Source of the DNA: Candidatus Methylopumilus sp.
GTDB taxonomy: Bacteria > Pseudomonadota > Gammaproteobacteria > Burkholderiales > Methylophilaceae
DNA: 39,052 nt
NCBI GenBank assembly: GCA_026399645.1
Contig: JAPLQN010000062.1
Coordinates: 1 to 39,052 of the forward strand
Direction of reading: 5' to 3'
Part shown: positions 29,354-37,195 of the stretch, in pieces
How the letters are laid out: each line of letters begins with the position of its first letter
Position numbering within the stretch: the stretch's first letter is position 1
Translations under genes and position numbers: made by a program
The notes under the pieces: model-generated
The model's input: only the letters and a program-made list of their open reading frames with translations
Databases searched by the model: none
Told to the model about the DNA's origin: nothing

Positions 29354-29731
29354 TTAAATATTACCCCCTACTAAATAAATGCCTACGATAATTAAAGTCG
29401 CTCCCAACCAACGATATTGATTGATGTGTTCTTTTAAAATGATACGAGATGCTAAGAGTATCAAAACAATTTGAACGCTTGATAGCGGAAACGCTTTACT
29501 GATATCTACAGAAGCTAAAAACGCAATCCACAACACATATTCAATCGCATAGAGAAAAATTCCAAAAGCAATTTCTTTAGTTCTTAAGGCATTAATAATG
29601 TTATCAATGTGTGATAACCAGCCCTCACGGATTGAATTAGCTAATCGACTGGTACCTTTTTTAAATAAGACGGTTGCCATCACTTCTAACGTGATGGCAG
29701 ACATAAATAATATTAAAGATTTAGCATCCAT
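29354..29731 (-). CDS. Half-size EamA/SMR-like membrane transporter (copy 2)
   Basis: A 125-aa four-helix EamA half-protein. It aligns by eye with the copy at 26593-26988 over KKGTSRL, WIAFLASVDISKAFPLSS and LGATLIIVGIYL, so the two are paralogs. Such pairs form antiparallel heterodimers in the SMR and ArnEF families. It starts 12 nt after the aminotransferase stop. Probably flips a lipid-linked or amphiphilic intermediate across the inner membrane; the substrate is unknown. Confidence 0.85.
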   Translation of the reverse strand: MDAKSLILFMSAITLEVMATVLFKKGTSRLANSIREGWLSHIDNIINALRTKEIAFGIFLYAIEYVLWIAFLASVDISKAFPLSSVQIVLILLASRIILKEHINQYRWLGATLIIVGIYLVGGNI

Positions 29732-29743
29732 CAGTTGCCGAAA

Positions 29744-31117
29744 TTATTCAGCACCACATCTTTTTAATAGTGCTTCAAAGAGTTGAATGCCTAAATCAAT
29801 TTCTTCTTCTGAAATAAGAAGTGAAGGGGCCAATGTAATTACATTCTTTTCGTAACCACCAATGTCCAGGACTAAACCATAGGTTTTGTCGCCAATTTTG
29901 ATGTCGCCTTTAAGGCCCTCATTAAACATGCGATCGGCTAACTTACGACTTGCCTTAAAGCCATCATTTTCACAAAGTTCAATTCGAAGAGCTAAACCTA
30001 GACCACTCACATCACCCACAACTTTCCAGCGTGATTTTAATTCTTGAATGCGCTTTAAGAAGTAGGCGCCTCGATCATTTACTTTTTGACCAAAATCATC
30101 TTCTTCTGTCATTTTCATGACTTCAAGGGCGACTGAAGTGCCTAACGGATTCGATGCAAAAGTTGAATGTGTCGAGCCTGGAGGAAATTTTTGTGGGTTA
30201 ATTAATTCTTCTTTTGCCCAAATACCTGACAATGGATTTAAACCATTGGTAATCGCTTTACCAAATACAAAAATATCAGGAATGATGTCGAAGTTTTCCC
30301 AAGACCATAATTTACCTGTGCGGTAAACGCCCATTTGAATTTCATCAGCTACCAGAAGCACATTTCGCTTCTTTAAAGATTCTGCTAATTTTTTCATGTA
30401 GCCTTTAGGAGGCACAATGTATCCGCCAGTCCCTTGCATCGGTTCAATATAGAATGCACCAAATTCACATTGGCCTGCTTTTTCATCCCATACGGATTGA
30501 TATTCAGTATCAAATAATTTTTCAAATTCTTTGTGGCAATAAGTGTCACACGTTTCCACTTTCATGCTGTATGGGCATCGGAAACAATAGGGATAAGGAA
30601 TAAATTGTGCGCGATCAGCAAAGTTACCAAAACGGCGGCGATAGCGATAACTTGAAGTAATCGCAGATGCTCCTAATGTTCTTCCATGGTAGCCACCCAT
30701 AAAAGCAAATTGATGTGTTTTGCCTGTGTGGTTTCGTACGACTTTTAATGAGTCTTCAATCGCTTGTGCTCCACCTACATTGAAATGCACACGACCTTTG
30801 ACGCCGTATTTGTCTTCCATGTATTTACAAATTATTTCAGCAAGATCAACTTTTTCTTTATGCAAATACTGGCTTGCTAATTGAGGGAGTGTATCGATTT
30901 GTTTTTTTAAAATGTCTGAAATACGTTTATTTTTATACCCGAAGTTAACGGCGGAATACCACATTTGCCAATCAAGATAAGGAATACCTTTCTCATCAAA
31001 TAAAAAGCTGCCATCGCAATTTTCAAATACTTTTGGAGGGTCAGCATAGTTCACCGTATCTCCATGTGAGCAATACTTTTCATTCTTATCTAAGATTTCA
31101 ATGATTTTCTGATCCAT
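29744..31117 (-). CDS. Class III PLP-dependent aminotransferase with Cys-rich insert
   Basis: Fold-type I, class III (omega-amino acid type) aminotransferase of 457 aa. The PLP lysine is Lys287 in VFGKAITNGLNP and the pyridine-nitrogen Asp is Asp258 in LLVADEIQMG. The phosphate-binding part reads NVGGAQAIEDSLK, nearer to the GGA-type of lysine 6-aminotransferases than the common SGSEA. The insert YCFRCPYSMKVETCDTYC places four cysteines (178, 181, 190, 194) able to hold a metal. Related cysteines occur in some archaeal GABA aminotransferase/racemase-like proteins. It lies between the phosphatase (24 nt) and a small transporter. Amino acceptor unknown. Confidence 0.88.
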   Translation of the reverse strand: MDQKIIEILDKNEKYCSHGDTVNYADPPKVFENCDGSFLFDEKGIPYLDWQMWYSAVNFGYKNKRISDILKKQIDTLPQLASQYLHKEKVDLAEIICKYMEDKYGVKGRVHFNVGGAQAIEDSLKVVRNHTGKTHQFAFMGGYHGRTLGASAITSSYRYRRRFGNFADRAQFIPYPYCFRCPYSMKVETCDTYCHKEFEKLFDTEYQSVWDEKAGQCEFGAFYIEPMQGTGGYIVPPKGYMKKLAESLKKRNVLLVADEIQMGVYRTGKLWSWENFDIIPDIFVFGKAITNGLNPLSGIWAKEELINPQKFPPGSTHSTFASNPLGTSVALEVMKMTEEDDFGQKVNDRGAYFLKRIQELKSRWKVVGDVSGLGLALRIELCENDGFKASRKLADRMFNEGLKGDIKIGDKTYGLVLDIGGYEKNVITLAPSLLISEEEIDLGIQLFEALLKRCGAE

Positions 31118-31141
31118 CGTATAACCCTCTACTTTTAAAAA

Positions 31142-31813
31142 TTAATTAAATGCATAGCCTGGAATATTTTGCTCTTCAGGCTTCCAAGTCTTCACAATCT
31201 TTAAGACATCATCAAACGTATTAAACGTATGATGTGTGACATTATTTTTTTCACAATGCTTAATCAGCGATGACTTCGCAAACACGATGTCGGCATGAAG
31301 GGATAAACAGGCATCTGATTTTCCATCCCCAATTAGCACGACCGGTCCGCCTACTTTTTTACCCACATAATCAGCAACAGCACATTTACACATGCCATTT
31401 CCCCCTTTACATTCTGGATCTCTTAAAGGAAACGTAATTTCAATGCCACGCTCTTTGTAATTTAGGCGATTAGAATAAGTCGGAATTTCAGGCCAGCCTG
31501 CATGCCTTGTCGCGACTTTAATCGAATGATCCAAACCATCACTTGCAATCACTAATTTAGCAAACTGTTTTACATAATCATAAAAAGGTAAAAAAGTTTC
31601 ATCCAGCTGAATACTTCGGAAAAAATTTTCTAGGCTTAAAAGATCAGAATCCACCAAGTCGATTTGTTTAGACATGCATTCAAGCGCGGTCATCTTGCCA
31701 TCAAGCCAATCTTTTTCTAAAACTTCCCAGCTGGGATCTGCAAATTTCTCGAGCAATTGATCAATCGTATCGCGCTTTGAAATGGTCCCGTCAAAATCAA
31801 CTACAAAAAGCAT
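31142..31813 (-). CDS. MtnX-like HAD-IB phosphatase
   Basis: HAD-superfamily IB phosphatase of 223 aa, similar to MtnX/phosphoserine-phosphatase types. Motif I is VVDFDGTISKRDT (both Asp present), motif II LVIASDGLDHS, motif III/IV VVLIGDGKSDAC. A small Cys-rich element DPECKGGNGMCKC is typical of MtnX relatives. I choose the ATG at 31813 because AGTAGGG is 6 nt before it, while the ATG at 31819 would touch that site. No other methionine-salvage gene is nearby, so it more likely dephosphorylates an intermediate of this cluster. First gene of the long minus-strand run. Confidence 0.87.
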   Translation of the reverse strand: MLFVVDFDGTISKRDTIDQLLEKFADPSWEVLEKDWLDGKMTALECMSKQIDLVDSDLLSLENFFRSIQLDETFLPFYDYVKQFAKLVIASDGLDHSIKVATRHAGWPEIPTYSNRLNYKERGIEITFPLRDPECKGGNGMCKCAVADYVGKKVGGPVVLIGDGKSDACLSLHADIVFAKSSLIKHCEKNNVTHHTFNTFDDVLKIVKTWKPEEQNIPGYAFN

Positions 31814-31936
31814 AAACATCCCTACTGAAATTTGGCTTCGTAGCCTTAGGGACTACGCATAATTTAAAACAATATATGCCTAAATTCTTTCAATTGACTT
31901 ACAATTTTGGGTAAATCATTAATTTAAAAGGTTGAC

Positions 31937-32608
31937 ATGAAGATTTTACTGATCGAGGACGACGCTATTATTGGTGACGCGATCAAAAGCTCGCTTGAAA
32001 AGGCTGATTATCTGGTCGAATGGGCTAAAAATGGGCTAGAAGGGGAGATCGCACTTACAGACTCTCAATTTGAAGCGGTCATTTTAGACTTAGGTTTACC
32101 TAAAAAACACGGCCTCGATATTTTGAAAAATTTACGTTCTAAAAAAAATCAGTTTCCAGTCCTTATCATTTCAGCCAATGAAAATATTGATAATAAAATT
32201 TTAGGCCTTGATTTGGGGGCGGATGATTACTTGGCTAAACCTTTTGAGCTTCAAGAGCTTCATGCACGACTGCGTGCTGTCATCAGACGGACTAATCAAT
32301 CAGCTCACAATGTCATCCAATTTGGTCCTTTGAGTTTTAATATCAAAGACCGAAGATTTTTAGCGCAAAATAAAGAACTAAGCCTTTCAAAGCGTGAGCT
32401 CAATTTGTTAGAGCTTTTTATGCTTAAAAATAATCGCTCTATTTCAAAAGAAAATTTATTAGAAAAGCTCTATAGCTGGGATGAGGATGTCTCGGAAAAT
32501 GCGATTGAAGTTTATATTCATCGCGTCAGAACAAAACTTAAACCTTTTGGGGTCGAAATCATTAATCGTCGCGGCTTAGGTTACAGTCTAGGACTCCAAA
32601 ACCCTTGA
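31937..32608 (+). CDS. OmpR-family response regulator (TctD-like)
   Basis: DNA-binding response regulator of 223 aa. The receiver domain has the acidic pair Glu7/Asp8/Asp9, phospho-acceptor Asp51 (LDLGLP), Thr/Ser-type switch (VLIISANEN) and Lys in LAKPFE. The winged-helix output domain spans about residues 125-220 (LSKRELNLLELFM, IEVYIHRVRTKL, NRRGLGYSL). The partner kinase gene overlaps its stop. Divergent from the 31.8-21.5 kb cluster, with 117 bp between them, so it could regulate that cluster; this is inference. Confidence 0.93.
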   Translation: MKILLIEDDAIIGDAIKSSLEKADYLVEWAKNGLEGEIALTDSQFEAVILDLGLPKKHGLDILKNLRSKKNQFPVLIISANENIDNKILGLDLGADDYLAKPFELQELHARLRAVIRRTNQSAHNVIQFGPLSFNIKDRRFLAQNKELSLSKRELNLLELFMLKNNRSISKENLLEKLYSWDEDVSENAIEVYIHRVRTKLKPFGVEIINRRGLGYSLGLQNP

Positions 32609-34005
32609 AAAAAGCTTTATCCACGAAGAAGCTGATTTTTCAGTGGATTCTTATTCCTATGGTCTTCATTATCTTGATCGACTCTTCATTTCTTTTTTAT
32701 CAAGGTGATAAATTAAGACAGGAAACTTTTGATAAAGATTTGGCAGAAACGGCAAAAACACTTGCCATTATATTTAAAAAAACAAGCTCTAAAGAAATAC
32801 ACGATATTGATCCCGACACCATTTCACTTCTCTTAAGTGAACCTCATGATGAAATGTTTTATGCCATTCGGGACAGCAAAGGTCAATTTATTTTTGGGAA
32901 TCCTAAAGTCCCTTATCAAGAAGCAGATGCAGAAGACTTGGCAGAAAAAGATTTTCTAAATGTCTTTTCAGATGAAATTGATGGAAAAGGTGTGCGCGTC
33001 GTATCCATTCCGATTGAACATACCATTCAAAATAAAATAGCTACTTATCATATCCAACTTGCTGAAACGCGACTTCAGCGCCAAGAGATTCAACGACAAA
33101 TTATTTTTTGGATTGTCATTCCACAATTGATTCTTCTTATTTCTGCCATGATCTTGGTGAGATTTGCAGTCACTAGGGGGTTGAGCCCAATTCTTTTTCT
33201 TAATGAAAAAATAACTTCTCTTTCTTATAAGAACTTAACCCCCATCGATTTGCAGGGTGTGCCAAAAGAAGTGGATCGCTTAGTTGGCTCATTGAATAGG
33301 CTCATGCAAGAATTAAATCTTGCCATTCAATCACAAAATCGATTTGTAAGTGACGCAGCACACCAATTAAGAACTCCGCTTGCTGGCATATTGGCACAAA
33401 TTGAATTAACACTTGATACCAAAGATACTAATGAAATTCAAAAACGACTCGAAAATATTAATGAGAGCTCAAAACGTCTCATTCATATCATCAATCAATT
33501 ACTCACACTCTCTAAAAGTCAAAGTGATGAACTTCATCATGCCGAATTCATGCCTTTGGATTTAGTCGCTTTCACCAAAAATGTCACTTCGATTATGTTG
33601 CCGGCAGCTGACTTAAAACATATCGACCTAGGCTATGAAGGCACAGAAGAAGCCGTGCATATCATGGCAGATGAAGCACGTCTTTATGACCTTATCCATA
33701 ATCTGATTGATAATGCGATTAAATATACAGCTGACCATGGGAAAATTACGTTAGCCGTTGACTTAAAAGATAACAAAGCAAGACTCACCGTTGAAGATAA
33801 TGGCATTGGTATCCCTAAAGAGGATCAAACGATAATTTTTGATCGTTTTTATCGAGGAGACAACATCAACACTTCTGGCGCAGGTGTAGGTTTATCAATT
33901 GTCAAAGATATTGCGGATTTTCATCAAGCGACTATCGAAATCGATAGTCGAAATAACAAAGAAGGTACGCGTTTCTATATTGATTTTGATTTGATAAAAT
34001 CTTAA
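32605..34005 (+). CDS. Sensor histidine kinase (TctE-like)
   Basis: Inner-membrane kinase of 466 aa. Two membrane helices (about 12-30 and 165-188) bracket a periplasmic 2CSK_N-like sensor domain with FYAIRDSKGQFIFGNP. A HAMP region follows, then the H-box VSDAAHQLRTPLAG, N-box IHNLIDNAIKY, G1 DNGIGIP, F-box FDRFYRG and G2 GAGVGLSIV. The start is TTG at 32605, overlapping the regulator's TGA (TTGA), a coupled arrangement. TctE relatives sense carboxylates, but the ligand cannot be read from sequence. Its TAA shares TTAA with the convergent lysR stop. Confidence 0.92.
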   Translation: MKKALSTKKLIFQWILIPMVFIILIDSSFLFYQGDKLRQETFDKDLAETAKTLAIIFKKTSSKEIHDIDPDTISLLLSEPHDEMFYAIRDSKGQFIFGNPKVPYQEADAEDLAEKDFLNVFSDEIDGKGVRVVSIPIEHTIQNKIATYHIQLAETRLQRQEIQRQIIFWIVIPQLILLISAMILVRFAVTRGLSPILFLNEKITSLSYKNLTPIDLQGVPKEVDRLVGSLNRLMQELNLAIQSQNRFVSDAAHQLRTPLAGILAQIELTLDTKDTNEIQKRLENINESSKRLIHIINQLLTLSKSQSDELHHAEFMPLDLVAFTKNVTSIMLPAADLKHIDLGYEGTEEAVHIMADEARLYDLIHNLIDNAIKYTADHGKITLAVDLKDNKARLTVEDNGIGIPKEDQTIIFDRFYRGDNINTSGAGVGLSIVKDIADFHQATIEIDSRNNKEGTRFYIDFDLIKS

Positions 34006-34910
34006 TTTGAGTTGATGTAAAAATGTTTTGATTCGCTTAAAACATGTTCATAAAAAGCTTTTGCAATGGGTGACAATTGTTTGCCTCTCAAATACACGAG
34101 GTGCCACTGCGAATTGATTGGAAAATCTTGTAACTTCAACACTGAAATTTCATGATCATAGTCAAATTGATCTAAGGCATGAATCGAAATGACGGCTACG
34201 CCTAAATGACTTGCTACTGCTTTTTTAATAGCTTCATTATTTCCCAGTTCTAATAAAAGACTAGGGGTGAATTTTTTTTGTTTAAAATGCATATCAACAC
34301 TCATACGTGTCCCCGATCCTAGCTCTCTTAAAATAAATCTTTCATGCTTTAAGTCTTGTAATCGAAGATTTTTTTTACTCGCTAATGGATGATTTTTATA
34401 TGCAATCATACAAAGGGGGTTGGGCATGAGAATTTGATCTTCAAGGTCAATATGAATTGGTGGTCTCGACATGACATAAAGGTCATCACTATTATCTTCA
34501 ACACGTTTTATGACCCCGTCACGATTTAATATTTCTAATGAGATATCTACCTCTGGATATTTACTGCAAAAGGAACCTAGCAGTTTCGGAATAAAATATT
34601 TTGCTGTACTCACAACCGCAACTCTTAATCTGCCTTTTGTTAATCCCTTCATTTGTGTCACATGTTGCTCAAAAGCTTCCCAACGATTTGTCATTTCTCT
34701 TGCTGTTTTCGCAAACTCTTTACCTAACTCAGTTAAATGAATTTTTTTCGAAATCACCTCAAATAAGGGGGATCCGATATTTTCAGTGATCTCTTTCAAT
34801 TGCATCGAAGCCGTGGGCTGGGTAATATGCATCATCCTTGCTGCCTTGGTGACACTCTCAGTTTGTTCGAGCGCGAGAAATAAACGTAGCTGTTTAAAGG
34901 TTATATTCAT
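34002..34910 (-). CDS. LysR-family regulator, CbbR/CmpR-like
   Basis: LysR-type transcription factor of 302 aa with an N-terminal winged helix (residues 1-60: LFLALEQTESVTKAARMMH, TQPTASMQLKEI) and a periplasmic-binding-like effector domain with GRLRVAVVSTAKYFIPKLLG. The effector domain looks like the CbbR/CmpR subgroup, which responds to carbon-fixation metabolites. It is divergent from the bicarbonate transporter sbtA over 72 bp carrying an 18-bp palindrome, so it very probably controls sbtA and itself. Confidence 0.92.
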   Translation of the reverse strand: MNITFKQLRLFLALEQTESVTKAARMMHITQPTASMQLKEITENIGSPLFEVISKKIHLTELGKEFAKTAREMTNRWEAFEQHVTQMKGLTKGRLRVAVVSTAKYFIPKLLGSFCSKYPEVDISLEILNRDGVIKRVEDNSDDLYVMSRPPIHIDLEDQILMPNPLCMIAYKNHPLASKKNLRLQDLKHERFILRELGSGTRMSVDMHFKQKKFTPSLLLELGNNEAIKKAVASHLGVAVISIHALDQFDYDHEISVLKLQDFPINSQWHLVYLRGKQLSPIAKAFYEHVLSESKHFYINSN

Positions 34911-34925
34911 ATATTAAATCCTATA

Positions 34926-34943
34926 GATATTTAATTAAATATC
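34926..34943. promoter_or_regulatory. Perfect 18-bp palindrome between lysR and sbtA
   Basis: GATATTTAATTAAATATC reads the same on both strands. It is centred about 48 bp upstream of the predicted sbtA transcription start and directly before its -35 element, a position suited to LysR binding. It does not contain a strict T-N11-A because its symmetry is even. Confidence 0.65.
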
Positions 34944-34946
34944 GAT

Positions 34947-34975
34947 TTTACACTATGTAATTATTTTCATACAAT
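34947..34975 (+). promoter_or_regulatory. sbtA promoter
   Basis: The -35 TTTACA (34947-34952) and -10 TACAAT (34970-34975) are separated by exactly 17 bp. The ATG at 34983 is 7 nt after the -10, where transcription should begin, so the mRNA would have no leader. No Shine-Dalgarno sequence is visible. Confidence 0.65.
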
Positions 34976-34982
34976 CTGAGTT

Positions 34983-35942
34983 ATGAATAACTTCCTTGAC
35001 CCAGCAATTTTATTTTTTATATTCGGTGTTTTGGCTGGATTTGCAAAATCTAATTTAGAAATTCCTCAGCCGATTGCTCGATTTTTATCGCTCTATCTTT
35101 TAATGGCCTTAGGTCTTAAAGGTGGCTTTGCGCTCTATGAATCAGGCATTACGACAGAAGTAATTACCAGCCTAGGTGGCGCCATTTTTATGGCCATTCT
35201 TGTTCCTTCAATCGGCTATTTAATCTTAAGTCAAAAATTAAAGAAATTTGATGCTGCAGCTGTTGCTGCGACCTATGGATCTATTAGCGCTGTCACTTTT
35301 ATTACCGCTTCTCAAAGCTTAGATGAATTAGGTATTCATTACGGGGGTCATATGGCTGCAGCCATGGCGCTGATGGAATCTCCAGCCATCATCTTTGCTA
35401 TCATTGTTGCCAGCAAGATTAGGTCACAGCAACAAACACATGATGCAGCTCGCCCTAGTTTAGGAAAAATTTTCCACGAGTCATTTACGGATGGTGGTCA
35501 GCTTTTGCTTTTAGGGTCCATGGTCATTGGCATTATCAGTGGTGATGTTGCCCATGAAGTATTGGCCCCTTTTTCTATTGATCTATTCAAGGGTATTTTG
35601 TCTTTCTTCTTGCTGGACATGGGACTTCATGCCGCACGTAATATTTCTGAATTAAAAAATAAACCTGCCATTTGTTTTTATTACGCGATTCTCGGGCCTG
35701 TCAGTCACGCAATCATTGCGCTTATTTTGGCAAAACTACTTGGTCTTGAGTTAGGTAATGCCATTTTATTAATGGTATTATCTTCAAGCGCTTCTTACAT
35801 TGCAGTGCCTGCAGTTCTTAGACAATCCTTGCCTGAAGTAAGCCCTGCGTTATATATAGGTATGTCTTTAGGGCTGACATTCTCATTAAACATTATTTTT
35901 GGAATCCCGCTATACACATACCTAGCGCAACAATGGATATAA
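34983..35942 (+). CDS. sbtA: Sodium-dependent bicarbonate transporter SbtA
   Basis: Inner-membrane SbtA-family permease of 319 aa with about ten helices in two inverted halves. Family motifs: DPAILFFIFGVLAGFAKSNLEIP, LKGGFALYESG, ATYGSISAVTFITAS, MESPAIIFAI and, in the second half, LDMGLHAARNISEL and LSSSASYIAVPA. It brings in HCO3-; in a methylotroph that would serve anaplerotic carboxylations. No SbtB P-II partner is adjacent. Its last 10 nt overlap the start of the metal-efflux operon. Confidence 0.93.
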   Translation: MNNFLDPAILFFIFGVLAGFAKSNLEIPQPIARFLSLYLLMALGLKGGFALYESGITTEVITSLGGAIFMAILVPSIGYLILSQKLKKFDAAAVAATYGSISAVTFITASQSLDELGIHYGGHMAAAMALMESPAIIFAIIVASKIRSQQQTHDAARPSLGKIFHESFTDGGQLLLLGSMVIGIISGDVAHEVLAPFSIDLFKGILSFFLLDMGLHAARNISELKNKPAICFYYAILGPVSHAIIALILAKLLGLELGNAILLMVLSSSASYIAVPAVLRQSLPEVSPALYIGMSLGLTFSLNIIFGIPLYTYLAQQWI

Positions 35943-37195
35943 AGTATAATTTTCACATGCCCCTCTTTTTTTCATTACTTTTACTAGGATTTCTTTCAAA
36001 TAGTGCATGGTCAGCTCCTCAATATAATTTGCAAGATCTTATTGATATTGCAAAAAGAGAAAATCCTATTTTAGATGTTCTGAAAGCCAAAGAGGATGCC
36101 GCCAGATCAAGTGTTGTGACTGCTGAATCTTATCTTAATCCAGAAATTGAGCTTGGCACAGGACCCTCTCGATTTAGAACTCCTAATACCAGCTCCAATC
36201 AACGTAGAAATTATGGAGTAAATATATCCCAGCCTCTTGAGTTTCCAAACGTTCGTGGCGCAAAAAAAGCGGTTGCTGAGTCAAGAGTCAATTACGCTTC
36301 ATCTGTCACCGAGGCCACAATGATTAATTTGTCGTTACAAATTAAAAAGGCTTTCTATGATGTACTTCAAAATGAAGCTGTTTTAAAAATTGCCGAGGGT
36401 GATCGTGATGCATTAAAAAATATCCGCGAGAAGGTTGCTCTCCGAGTAGAAGTTGGTGAAGCACCGAGATATGAATTAATTAAGGCAGATACAGAATTGG
36501 TTGCAGCACAGAGAGATGCGGATGCAGCATTATTACGAATTTCTGAGAGTAAATTTTATCTCAGAGGTTTGGTTAGTAAATCACTTACAGAATCATTTGG
36601 TTTAGTAGGGTCTCTTCCTCCAAGTGACATTAATCTTAATGCTGATTTATTAAAAAATGAAATTACTAAAAGCCCAAAATTAAAACAAATCAAAGCCTCA
36701 GCAGATATTGCAGAAAATCGGTTGCGATTAGAAGAGAAACTTATTAATCCGGGATTAACGCTAAATGCTGGCGTTGATCAAGATCCTGATATTACAAATT
36801 ACCGTTTTGGCATAAGCATCCCTATTCCTATTTGGAATCAAAGACAGGGTCAAATAGGAGAGGCGGCGGCTGGATATAGAGAATTACAAGCTCAATATAC
36901 AGATCAAGAATTAGGTCTAAAGCGAGATATTGAGTCTGCTTTCCAGCGCTACCTCATTGCGCAACAGCAGGTTAAAACTTTTGAGTCAGGTCTTCTGGAC
37001 CAAGCAGAATCAGTCTTAAAAGTAGCTGAGGCAGCTTATCGCTATGGGGAGCGAGGCATTCTCGAATACTTAGATGCACAAAGAACTTTCCGCTTAGTTC
37101 GTAAAGATTATCTAGCGTCAAAATATGATTACATTGTAGCTATTTTAGAAATTGAACAACTATTAGGTATGGATATCCTGGAGAATAAAATTTAA
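35933..37195 (+). CDS. czcC: CzcC-like outer-membrane efflux protein
   Basis: TolC-family outer-membrane component of a heavy-metal RND system, 420 aa. Signal peptide ends near SNSAWSA. Two OEP repeats, with the CzcC-like segment PLEFPNVRGAKKA, the PIPIWNQRQGQIGEA motif that marks this subfamily, and YRYGERGILEYLDAQRTF. Start ATG at 35933 lies inside sbtA; an alternative ATG at 35957 would avoid the overlap. No clear ribosome-binding site, so translation may be coupled to sbtA. Confidence 0.88.
   Translation: MDIKYNFHMPLFFSLLLLGFLSNSAWSAPQYNLQDLIDIAKRENPILDVLKAKEDAARSSVVTAESYLNPEIELGTGPSRFRTPNTSSNQRRNYGVNISQPLEFPNVRGAKKAVAESRVNYASSVTEATMINLSLQIKKAFYDVLQNEAVLKIAEGDRDALKNIREKVALRVEVGEAPRYELIKADTELVAAQRDADAALLRISESKFYLRGLVSKSLTESFGLVGSLPPSDINLNADLLKNEITKSPKLKQIKASADIAENRLRLEEKLINPGLTLNAGVDQDPDITNYRFGISIPIPIWNQRQGQIGEAAAGYRELQAQYTDQELGLKRDIESAFQRYLIAQQQVKTFESGLLDQAESVLKVAEAAYRYGERGILEYLDAQRTFRLVRKDYLASKYDYIVAILEIEQLLGMDILENKI

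Noticed and set aside
31142-31813. Methionine-salvage mtnX
   Set aside because: Only the phosphatase resembles MtnX; no mtnA, mtnB, mtnC, mtnD or mtnW is near, and the context is the KS/ACP cluster.
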